Assembly (NCBI GenBank): GCA_023238725.1
Contig: CM041546.1
Span: forward strand, 19,273,992 to 19,337,991
Source of the DNA: Scortum barcoo
Lineage: Eukaryota > Chordata > Actinopteri > Centrarchiformes > Terapontidae
DNA: 64,000 nucleotides
Direction: 5' to 3'
Shown: positions 49,101-61,624 of the stretch, in pieces
Numbering within the stretch: the stretch's first letter is position 1
How the letters are laid out: every line of letters starts with the position of its first letter
The notes under the pieces: generated by a model
Databases searched by the model: none
Seen by the model: only the letters and a program-made list of their open reading frames with translations
What the model was told of the DNA's origin: nothing
Translations under genes and position numbers: made by a program

Positions 49101-52100
49101 ATTTCTAAAGGTAGAAAAGGGACTCAACACTAATTGATCTGCAGCCTTTAACCCCGCCACACGCCTCAACTGTGGTGACATAATCAACTCAGTCCTCCAC
49201 AGAGAGCCACAGTCATACTTTAAACAATTCTGAGCCTTTTGACCTAAATGAAGAAATTAATTGCTCATGTCTCCTCTAATGTATTACACTTGCTGGATGC
49301 AGTGCTTGAACCTTTTGTACTCAATCTTCTGCTGTGGCACTTGGACATTGATTATGGCAACTCCTACCCTTGGATCCATTGTCCAATAGATTAGAAATTC
49401 TCTTCAATCAATTATCTAACGGCACTTGTACACCTACACGTGTTGGCCTGATGTCTTTGCCCATTTTGACTCTGATGAAGACACAGCAGGGTCAAGACGT
49501 CGGTCAGTTTGCACTATTAAAGGCAAATCAATCAGTGCGCTCCAGCTCCTTGCATTTGGAGGTTCGCTGTCCTCTTGCTGAGAAGCACCAGATTCCTTGA
49601 CTTGTTTAAAGTTATACTTGACCAGATTAAATTCATTGCATTGTAATCATTGCACACTTTTAAGCGTAAGCACAACAAAAAGCTGTTTAGCATCAGGTCA
49701 GATCAGTGCAATCAGCGGCCACGTCCATATAGATATATATGGAGATTAATTCATGCACAGCATATACAATTAACCAAGGGACATTATAGTAAGGAGGTAT
49801 GTGAATGCAGCAGGGATGTGATGTTTAATGCAGTGTCAAACGTCAAGCACCAAACTAGAGTCAGCCAGGCTAGAAGCCCTGCGAGGCTGCTTCAGCACAG
49901 CGGGGCTTCGAGAAAAATGCTAACATCAGCATGCTAACATGCTCGCAATGATAATGTCAATGCCGATGTTTAGCAGGTACAGAATCTGCCACGTCTACCA
50001 TCTTAGTTTAGCATGTTAGCATCCTATTTGCTAATTAGCGCTAAACCAAAATTGCAGCAGAGGCTGATGGGAATGGCATCGCTTCAGTAATCACTAATGT
50101 TTTTACAATGCATCCTGAGGGCGACATGAATGTTTAATGAATTTCTTGCCAATCCATCCAGTATTTGCTCACTTCTATTATATCTATTATTTCTATTTTT
50201 TTATTCTTATGTCACTTCTGATATACTTCTATCTGAGCCAAAGTGGTCCGACCTTATGTCCGACTGTCCGATCTTTCCATCCCCCAAAGCTAAAAACACT
50301 GATTCCACTGATTCAGGACCTGTATGAGTTAAGTCACTGAAATGCTGCTGAAACCATGGTTACATATGAGCTTGCCATCTGAGAAACTTTCAGTTTCAAC
50401 CAGATTTAGCCTGGTTTTAACCCAGATACCTACAGTAGAGGCTGTTTGACCTGGAAATTAATAACTCCATGCTTACAGGGCTGGCACACACCAGCAGTGT
50501 GAAACTCTGCTCTGTAACCACCTCTGCTAATCCATAGACCATTTCATTTCTACCTCTCCTCCGCGGCCAAGTCTATAAAATGCTACAGAGGCTGCTTTGA
50601 GAAATCAGCAAAAAATGGGGCAGGCAGTATCAATCATGGCTGATTTTATTTGCTTTCATTTCAAGTGGAAACAGTGATGTCATTAGCGTCGACAAGTGAG
50701 GGACTGGACTCCCTGCACACCTGTTTGAACCCTCTGTTCACATTTGATGCAGTCAGATTTTCATTTCTGTCCTTTTCTAAAATTAACTTTTGATGTTTTT
50801 GGGGAAACATCTGCCAATATCATTTGATATTGATGACTCCTTTGAGGAATGTTAAAACTGAAGGTTAACATCTCAAGAAACAGAATAGAAAGTCATCGTG
50901 GTGCCACCGATACTTTCTGCCTGTTTTAATGCAGCCCATTTGGATTATTGACTGCACTTTTATTCCATTTTATGCTTGTGTCTTTTCGTATTTCCTGTGT
51001 AAGCACTCTAATTGCAATGTAATGTTAGTGTTAAAGTTCCCTTTTGAAAATTACTTATTGCAGCCATTGAGAAGAAGACCATTATTTCTCCAGTCTAAAT
51101 TAAAAACCCTCTGTAGTTAGGCGATGGAATATGACTATTATATAACCCTGGTTCATTACCCAAATCTCATTATCTGGGTATCTCCATGTAGCAGAGAGCT
51201 ATTCAGATCCAGCTGCTAACAAGCCCTCACAGGCTGAGGTGAGTGTACTGATCATCTGCTGGCATTTGCCTTCCACCTCCTCATCCTCGCTGCCACCCCA
51301 TGACCCATCCAACGCACTATCAATTATTCAGCCGTGAACTTTATGTGCTGTTACTCCATAAGCCCGCAGCCAACACAGGCAAGACGCGCCAGCATCGGGT
51401 AATGCAGTGTTAACAACCCCCATGGTGGTGGATGCCACATTCAGAGAAGACATTAGCTATGGCACAGTCTGGAGAAGATGCAATGGAGACACGAGAGCTG
51501 TAACATGTTGCTGAGCTGCTCTAATGAGGGCCTTGTACTGTATATTTGTGTGTCTGCAGTTTGCACACTGGGCATCCTTCAGGATAATGGCCTGCTTTCC
51601 TCCTGGCAGATGCGTTAGTGGGAAAATACTGTTTCAAATGTTCCTTTTTTAACACAATTGCCAGATTAAATTGTCCTCCACCCGCAGAGCACATTTTATT
51701 CAGGAAACAATCCAAATCAATGTGAAAATGCTCGTACAAAAAATATTTTGTGTAAAATCAATCAGACTGTTTCAATCCCCATGATGCTGATATTTTGTCG
51801 ACGCAAGGTTTTTTCCCCCACAATGCTGACGGTACAAGTCATACCCAGTTTCTTTGTGCAGAGATGAGACTGTGGTCCGAGAGTATTTCGAAGTCCATTC
51901 TTTGTGTCTGTTTAACATTGCTTGTGGTGCCAGATGGTGAAAACTCATGCCTTATTTATGCACTACAGGCCCAGTGTTATTAGAATGACAACAACTTACA
52001 GGAGCATAAATGTTGGCCGGGCTGCTATAAAAATACAGTTCATCATGCAGTAAAAAGCTCCAGCTCCAATACAGTATCATCATTACATAATTTGTCCAGC

Positions 52101-53440
52101 AGCAGCATGCTACAGAGTACCTTGTTTCCAATACTCTGCAGCGCAGCAGTTATTACAGTAATATATCATGCCTGAGCATCAGGGTGGAGGGGAGTTAAGA
52201 ATAATAAGTTCATCGTTCAGCTGTAAATATCCTGTCACTAGCATACCTTTGAAGCAACATTTGGAAGGCAATTCTGTATTTCTATGAATATAGCTGTGAA
52301 ATAAGGGATATCTTTGGCTCTTTCACTATAGGAATGCTTTGACAGTGGAAACATCAGCACACATCGGCTTTAAAAAGCCACTGCTGCCACATTACATACC
52401 CATCAGGTGAGGAGTGTGAATAAAGACATGAGGTAAATGTTTTTTTAAATCTCGACTTAACTTCTCCGGGCAACTCTTCTAGTCATTCTCACAGCAGCCG
52501 CTTATGTTCTGACATCGTGTGATGCTGCACAGATAAAGGACAGATAAAATCCCAATGACACAACCCGCCTTATGAAGGATGAGGGCAGCAATATTTTGTC
52601 TTACTTTCAACAAATTCAAACACCAACAACAATGAGCTGAACCCACTCTACTAATATACTAACAGTATTGTGTGTGTTGCCAAAGTCTAATACACCTTAT
52701 TCCTCTGAGCCATAGAGCCTCATTGTTGTCCAGCAACTATTAAAAACATATCACTAAGCCTTCATGTGCCTTGATGACGACGCACATGGGCACTGTAGTT
52801 TACTATGAGTCAATCCCACATGCTAGTGCACCAAATGTGTATTAATCCATCACTGAAATTACTCATTGACAAATGCAGTTTTTATCCGTTTGAGTAATAT
52901 TTGCTAATAAGTACCCGACTTTTATTAAATCACTCATCAAAAATTAAACTCTGGAAGCGCACGAACATCCAGAAAGAGGTGCTGGGTAACAATTATCTGC
53001 ACAAAGAAACATACCCTCACACTTTTATCTCATTTACAGTTCTTTTTTTTACATCGATTTGATGTTTTGAACAAAAATGGGAAAGAGCCTAATGCATAGT
53101 TGAATCTGGAGAGAACTATTTTAAAATATATATACATATATATATAATAATGCAATTAGAATTCCTGTCAGAGTGTCTATATTCTAAATACAAAAATCTT
53201 AAAAAGATAAAATGGATTATTACATAGAATAGAGTGTATACATTATGTACAAATACATGTCCATATACACAAAGAGTATAGAACAGTTTGGACAGAGGCT
53301 ATGTTAAGCTTGTTATGTCCCAGCTGTTTCCTGCTGTGTTCATTTGTTACCTGCACCTATATAGGCTTTTGTTATACTGTACTTGGAGGAAACAGAAACC
53401 AGAGAGGCGGTCCTACTGCATATATGTGCACACACACACA

Positions 53441-53472
<32 letters not shown>

Positions 53473-56400
53473 GGGTAGAGCAGACACAGACAGGAGCAGG
53501 GTATTAACCTTTCTCCCGCTGAGGAGGCAGTAAGTGGGTGGTGATGGCACATGGAGTGGAGAGAGGGAGCAGAGCCAGAAGGAGGTCAGTATTGTGACAG
53601 TAGATGGAAATTTCTATTTGAGGAAACAGTGTTCTCTGCTGCTTTGTTAATTATGTGTTTGTCAAGTCCGTCCGTGACATTTGGAAAGTTTCCATCGGCA
53701 ACTTGTGGGATTACTTAGAAAAAAAAACTAAATATATCGAGTTCAGTGTTGCATACCGTGAGCCTGTGAGTGTCCAAGTGTCTATGTGTGTATGTGCAGC
53801 GTTCGACTCATGAAAGGCTAGCAAGTCTATGCCTAATTCATTAGAGTAACTGTGCAGTGTTGTGAGCCATCCAAGGATTGTAAGGGTATGATTCAATATC
53901 TGGCCAATCACTAATGTGGTGACATAACCATGCAAGAGGCTGAGCAATCCTGCAACACTAACGCACGCAGTCATCATCCTTACCGGGGATCAGATAAAAT
54001 GGCTGCACCAGTCGAAGTTGTGACCCTTTATTGTTGCAGGTAAGGCTGGCTAGGCACATTAGATCATTTTCAGAAATGGCCTGCTGCAAACTTGTGCAGT
54101 TTTACCCTCACAGCAATGAGAAGCATGGCTCTGTGCTGTATGTAGGACTGGGGTAAGTGAGCAGAATATTCCACACCTGATTATATTCATACCTGCATGG
54201 TGACAAACCCACGACTACTCTTCTTATGCCATTAACTCTCTCCCTTCTCAAAATCCCTCTTGGTGTTAGCAGAGGGCAGGAACATAGCAAAATCCATTAG
54301 CAACAAACTAATAAGAATACACTATTTTCATTAAAACTCTGGAATTAAAATGAACTAAAGACATAAGGGGGTAGTTTGGCAGAGTGGAGCTGAAAGTACT
54401 ACCTCACTAATGATGCTTATGAGCAAATTAAATAATGTTAATCTTCTCTCTCAGCGCTTTGATTCATGGAGGAAGGATTTGCTCGATTTCCAGGGAAGGA
54501 AAAATAATGTCACTCATATAATGAGCTGGTAAGGACCTGGGGGAAATTCTGTCAGCCCTGTAATACGTATGTGTTCTAACATTAGATATGAAATCAAATG
54601 AGTTTACAGCTTCAAATACAATTGAACCATAATCTTGTTTCTTTAATTGTACAAGCTGTTCATAGAGGAAGTTTCCTTTTCCGTTTCCCTTTCCTTTTCC
54701 TTTTGCCCAGCTGACGCAAGAGATTGAGCCCTAAATGGCAGAAAAAACACGTCAGTGCTGCAGACTACTGCTGCCCTCTTGTGGTCACAGTACATATTGC
54801 ATCTGCAGCTTTGCAGTTTTGTTCAGGTACATTACCATTAGCTATAGAAACAGGAAGGTTGAATGGTCCCCCCAAAGATAAAGGTTTGCTTGTTATGTGA
54901 TATTGACTAGGCTAATTATTGAAATAGGGGCTGCAATTTTTTGTAAAATGTCCTTTATTTCTATTTATTTTTTCTCTGGATTGATGTACTGTATATTTTT
55001 TACTTTTAAAAAGAGCCATTAAAAATGGCACATTTTACTTGTTGAGCTTGGGACAGAAGCCAAAGTTATTGTTGACAAAGGTGCCATAATAACAGTATGT
55101 TTCAGTTTCATATGAGACAGTGTAAGCTGAGTTACATGTATATACATAAACAACTGACTAACTAACTATTGACGTGTAGTAGGATTAATATGAAATGGAA
55201 AAGTCTTACCTGTGTAGTTTCTGTCATCTTTGTCCAGCAAATACAAAAAAAGGAAAAAGAGCAGTTGATTAGCAAACACAATCCAGGTGGAAACAGAAGA
55301 GTAAAATAGAAGAAAAAGATTAACTATTTTACAATTATTCAACCATGAACTTTATGTCCTGCATAAAAAAACTGCTCTGATTAAAACTCTGATGTTTGTT
55401 AAGTAAATTATTTTTCTAATGTATAATTTGTAAAGATTTGGTGCAGTGAAGTTTCAAAATCTCCACTAGATGGCAGTGAGACACCAGTGTAGTTGTCCTG
55501 AGAAATGCACTGTTGATGGGATGCTGGGTAACTGTGGCTGATGTTATGTAATCCTGTGATATCTTACAGGCATGCCAGAAAAATATATTTAAAAAAAACA
55601 TTTAAATCTTGTATTTAGTGTAGGTACCATAGTAAATGTAACAGTAACAACATATTAATTATTATGAGTAATTATTTACTCATTTGAGTTAACCATCAAT
55701 GATATACACTACATTTTTTAATTATACAATAAGTAACCTACTTTCAGTTTCCCAGTCCAACTGTGCTGATAATTCCCTCTTTCATCCCTTTTAATACTAC
55801 CATTCCCATAGCAACTTTATTGGTTGCCATGCCAACTCCTCTGATAACAGTTGGCAATCTCATCTCTCTCAGTTCTTTGTTTCATCTATGTGTTTTTTTC
55901 TTAAATCCTCATTTATTTGCACTAATTTGGACAAATCTTTTCAGACAATAGACATGCCAACTGTTGTAATCGAGAACACTCTTGGGTGTCGGTGCTATCA
56001 CGGATATCCGCTCACTCTACTCATCGCGAGGTTCATTGAGTATTTATCCCGTGTATAGTTTCGTGTGTGGGACATCAGGTATTCACTCATGTTCATCGTT
56101 TGTTTTACCTGCCTGTGCCAACACGCAGGCCGCCCTCTGTGGATTACACTCTGATTGGCTGGATCATTTATTGCCTAGCAACCCTGCCTCACCGTTGGGA
56201 GAGCAGGTGTTTGTAATTATCTGTCATCTTTAAAGCCTTATGTTCCCGTTTGTGCAAGGCAGGCTGCAAAGTGATCCGTGCCTCTGTGACGCAGGCCTGT
56301 ACGTGTCTGCCAATACAGAGCCAGTTAGGGCCAGTTTTCATTATACATACCATTTAATGGCACATGATACGTATACCAATTATAATTACTTTTAATATCA

Positions 56401-59400
56401 AATTCATTATCAATTTTGACTTTATCATGTCAGGTGTCAAAAATATCTTTGATACTACCAGAGGCCAAAGTAATGTTTTAATGTTTTATCTCATCAACTA
56501 ACAAAGAAAATCATCTTATCTTCACATTTGAGAAACTGGAACCAGAAGTGATTCCCTGAAAGTTGAAAGTTATCAAAAGTCTGTCTGTTATATATATAAT
56601 ATAATATATAAATGTATTGATCATGTCGGTGCTAAATTTTTCTTAATTCATAATTCTTCAACCTGTCCAAAAAATCGTATATTTTATTATATTTTTTATA
56701 TATATATTATTAAATCATTGTGAATCACCAATATAAATTTACATTTCAGGAACATGACATCTATATCTGTATAGATGTCTTTGCTATTACTTGTTTTGAT
56801 GGATATTGTGAATGTATAGAATTTATGCTAAGGTGAGGACTGTGTTGAACACTGTGCTGTTAACGTTTGTGAATGATAATGTCTATAGTGTCATCTGTGT
56901 CTTCCATTTGTAACTGAATCTCCCCCCAGACATTAAATGGCGTCATCAAGGCAGATCATTTTCTTAACTCTACTGGAAGCTTAATGTAAAATCTCATTTA
57001 GTCACACTGGCTTAGACACTCACAGAGGCAGGTGGGTTTAGGCGCGTCCCACTTGCCCAGTTTAGTGCAATGGCTGATATTTCTGCCCTCCAGGATGAAG
57101 CCAGCATGGCAGCTGTAATGGAGTACCGTCCCTTCCACCGGTGGCCCGGGAGGCTTCACCATCACCCGGCCGTTCTCCAGGGAAGTCCACACCCGCGGGC
57201 ACAGCAGCACTAAGACCCAGAGGGACAGGGAGAGAGACATGTATATAGAGGTAAATTCATAATAACTTCAGCCTAGAGAGTTGTGGTTATACAGACATTT
57301 CTGTATGAATTTTGGCTGAGGAAACAATGTCACTGGTTGTCCAAAAGCTCGGTCAGTGTGGCCAAATGTACAGCGGGTTTATCAGAACCTTTTGGCTGAA
57401 AGCAGCAGTGTGCAGCAGCTGGAAACGGAGTTGATGAGAGCTAATTGACTGAATGAAAAAGTTGAAGCAAAGCCAAAACCCAGTGAAGGTGAGGGGACCT
57501 GCAGAGTCGGCCGATAATCACACGTGTCACAGTGAGCAGCATCTCCCACATTACACTGGCACGTATCATTTGATTCTTTGATGATTTAAAAATGGGTTTT
57601 TTAGATCAGTGCAGGTTTACCCAGCAAAGAAGGAAGCGAAATGGAAGGAAAAAATGCAAAAGCTAATTACTTAATAAATTAATTTATTCTGCTGTTGTGT
57701 AGTTAGGCTTTGCTCTTTCATTGCTTTGAAATGTAATTTTGTGGACTGAAAAGCCAAATGACCGGCCCACGGAAAAGTACGTGAAGAACGCTACCGTTGA
57801 AATGTCAGAAAATGGACCGTCCCCTGCAGCTCAGAGAATGAAAAACTCTTCACACATGCTGTAATACTCGTATTGTCGTTAGACTCAATTGCAGTCATTC
57901 ATGAGGCGCTAACAAACTGGAATTAAATAATTAGCCTCTAGTTAGTTGGCACTCAAGGATAGAGTCGTTTCTCTGGAAGCAAGATTAGTCACGTCAAACT
58001 GACAAATGAATTAGGAGGGAAAGAAGCTTCAAATAAGGATAACAAGACTGCAAGCATCCACAGCAATGTTAGTTTTATAGTTTTTGTCATTATAGTGCAG
58101 AGGTGAGATGAAAGATTAGTGACATGAGCGTAGCTGCGCCAAAATCCAATCTCAGTGACAAAGGCAGTGGGTTAAAAACGTTCCTGCTTTTCAAGGCGTT
58201 TCATCTTTTCTGGTCATTGCTGCTGATGATGGCTGCTAAGACGATACAGAGCTTTTCTACAGCGCACAGTGAATGATGATCTCTAGCGTGGTCTCCAACA
58301 TTCAACATCTGAACAAGCACTGAATAACAAACAGGATACAAATGAGCGACAAGGCAAAAATGTTTTGCCAACGTCTGAGGCTGAGTAGAATTACTTCTGC
58401 ATCTTGAGCAGCTTTACCTCTGAGAAATGTTTGCATAGGCACATGCGAATGTGCTATTTTCAGGCATTAGACACAACACAGACACAATATAAGAAAGACA
58501 ATGATGAAGTGAGAAAATATAACCTTAACTGCCCTAGGAGACATTTTAACCCAATAAAGACCACTATTTTGTTAGTTACCAGTATGAAATATATTACTGC
58601 GCTGCATTAGCCTCCATATGATTTAGCGTTTGTGCTCTCGGTTGGATTTCCTGACAGCATGGCCAGGCTCTTGAAAATAATTTGTTTAGCTGCCGAGTTT
58701 GTTGAATCTTCCTTCCAGCATGTGAGAACATAATAAAAGTCCAATCTGCACATTGCAGCTTGTGCTCTTACATAAGCCAGAGAAAACAAAAAAAGAGAAT
58801 GTACTCTTGGGAAAAATAAATTCCACTGATGTTAAATGTGAAGTGAAAGAACAAAAACAGAGGAATAGCAGGGATTTGATTGGATTGCTGGCCTTCTCCT
58901 TGGTATCTGCAGCGGCACTGTAGATGTGATCCGCGTAGAAATTCATTCAGGCCTCAATATCCAATGAAAACGTGTTTGTTTGCAGGTCAAGTTTGCAGCA
59001 AAAATATTAAGTTAAACCATGAAGATGCAGTAAAACAACGTCTATGTGATAAAATTAAAACAAATCACATTTTACACACACAGATAATAAATAAAAACGT
59101 GGAAGCTAAAGCTTTCTGAAGCCAAATGCAAAAACACCAAAATAATACTGTGCGGGCATCAGCCCAACCTTTTCTCTGTGGGGGTGTCACAGATAAGTTC
59201 ACGTTTACATGTACTTATTTATATAGCTCTTCATCACGTATCTCAGACTATACAGACAAAAGATAATCAGCAATTTACAGGACATGGCAAAAGGACAAAC
59301 CAATTAGTAGATCACACTTAAACAAAACAAAGCATATTTACAAGCTCTGGTTAGTGACAGTTTACCTTCAGAGTGTGTGACATTTTAATCCTCGCTCAAA

Positions 59401-61553
59401 GGTCCACTTGTTAGATTTTTTAAAAGCTGTAAACTGCATTTCACAGTCTTCATCAGCAAATGGCTCAGGTGTCATCACATGAACACAAGACGTTGTGTAT
59501 GGGAGGGAGAGCGGGGGGATGTGAACGCCGTCCACTGATTGCAGGTCGATGACCCCGACATCTTCCCAGTCCATGCTGTGACTGGTGTATTTCTTGCTTT
59601 TCAGACAGATGAAGTAGTCTGCTTCACGCATTCATTTAGTTTATTTCAGGGACCGTGAGATGCGATTGAAAGCTAAAAAAAGAACTTGTCATTGTACCTT
59701 TGAGTTGAGATTATTTTGTCAGCCATCCTGTTCCGAAAGTCAAAAATAAAGTTTAAATTCAACCAAAAGATTTCAGCGGCGATTTGTCGATATAGATACA
59801 TCTTTTGATTCATCAGACAGCTTGATGAAGACAGTATGATCCTTAACACGTGTCACTTAAATCCCAGTACAATCAGTTATAATGTATATTTCTATCTCAG
59901 TGTATCAAATGACGAAGTTAAAACAATGTGACAATGTGAAAGTGCTTTTAGTAATGAACCCTCACAGAATTATCATCATCACCTAAATCTGCAGCTCCCC
60001 GTCAGCTTCTCAGAGCCTTACAGCCAGTTTCAGCTTATTGTTTAGCTGTCTGACCTGCAACCTTACTGCTTCACTTCACTCTGGCTGTTCTCATAGCGCA
60101 GTTTTCAGCTGCAGCAGACAGCTGTTTTAAAAAAAAAAAAAGCGCTCTAAAAAAACCACAGTACTCTACATGCTCAGCAACAAAGAGCAGACAGACTGAG
60201 TTAGAGACTAGCTGGTGAACATAGTGGATCATTTAGCAGATGAAAGCCAGAGAGCAAAAACAGAGTTAAAAAAGAGTGAATGTTGGATTCACATTTGCCA
60301 GGTGTCCAGAAACACTGCTTCAAATGAATCATAATGATCCTCCGTAAGCGCTGGATGTGTAAATAGGCAACTGTTTGCAAACAACTTTGCCATCTCACCT
60401 TAAAAAGTTATACGTCAGCGTTGTGTTCGTTACTTGTTTCTGCTGCCTTAAAGTAGTTATTTGTTTACTTTACAGTGGATTTTCCTATTAGTACTGTCGA
60501 TGATAAAAATTACTCCAATCTCAGGCCTTCCAAAAGCGAGAGTGGAGGTTTCACAGTGTTTCACACTTTTCTCTGTGTGTAGAGTAAATGGGGAAGGCGG
60601 TAACGTGCTGTCAAAACAACTGCGAGTTTATTTTATTAACCGTGGCTTTATTTTGATACTGATTAAGTAGACGGAGCACATAAGAACTGCTTATTATATG
60701 AAGGATTGTCTGGAAAAAATGGAAATGTGTGATAAGATGACAGGACAAAACAAGGATGAGAGCTGGACCAAAAAGGACTTACAACATCTGCTGTGCTGTG
60801 TGATGTCAGTCCATGTGCCATTGGGTAAGCACTTCCTGACCTTGGGTCCCACGATCACCCGGTTTCCTCTGCAGATGTACTCTATCTCATAATCCACAGG
60901 CAGGATCTGCACACTGCGGATCTGTACGACAAACACGGATGGAGAGGCAGTAATTAAAGTGTGATTGATGCCCCATCATACCAGTTTTTCTCATTCACTC
61001 TTCATTCTGTCTCACTGCTACAGGCTCTGGAGCCATATTGCTGTGACAATAAAGCTCTACTAGGAAGAACATTTTATGGCAGTATTTTCTGAATTGATGA
61101 GCTGTCACACTCTGACTTATACCTTCACTGTGGTTGGGAGAGGAAGGGAAATAAACAGGATTGGCCAGGCTTAATGTTTCAGTTTCACGTTGTGTACTGT
61201 ATGTTTGTGTACATCCAGTGGGAGGCAATTAGGTTTCATTTGGATGGCTCAGTTGTAGATGTTTTGGGCCTTCTTACACTATAAAACCACATCAGTCTCT
61301 CTTCTAATCAATTGAATTTTTCTGCACTATAGATTCAAATACGGGTCTTGTGAGCTTTAGGGTCCCCTTCCACTCAAAAATGTATTTTGCTTATTGTTAC
61401 TTCAACTGGATGTGTGCGCTTTGAATTATGTATTTTTGACATGAGAAGACACATTATTTTCCCGAATGGAGAAGTTTCTCTGCGTTCATCTTAAATCTCA
61501 GCCTGAGAAGTGTACATAACTTTTAACTTAACTTCAACTTGAATTTTTAACTA

Positions 61554-61624
<71 letters not shown>

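Larger units (their letters stand above)
48020..55209 (-). other. Intron of isoform 1a upstream of the 1b promoter
   Basis: It holds a reverse copy of the CGATTAAT-type repeat (48845-49090), a GTTTAGCAG-family repeat (49860-50165), a CA/CT microsatellite (53429-53472) and a CCTTTT-type pyrimidine tract (54667-54710). No exon is recognised. Confidence 0.75.
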
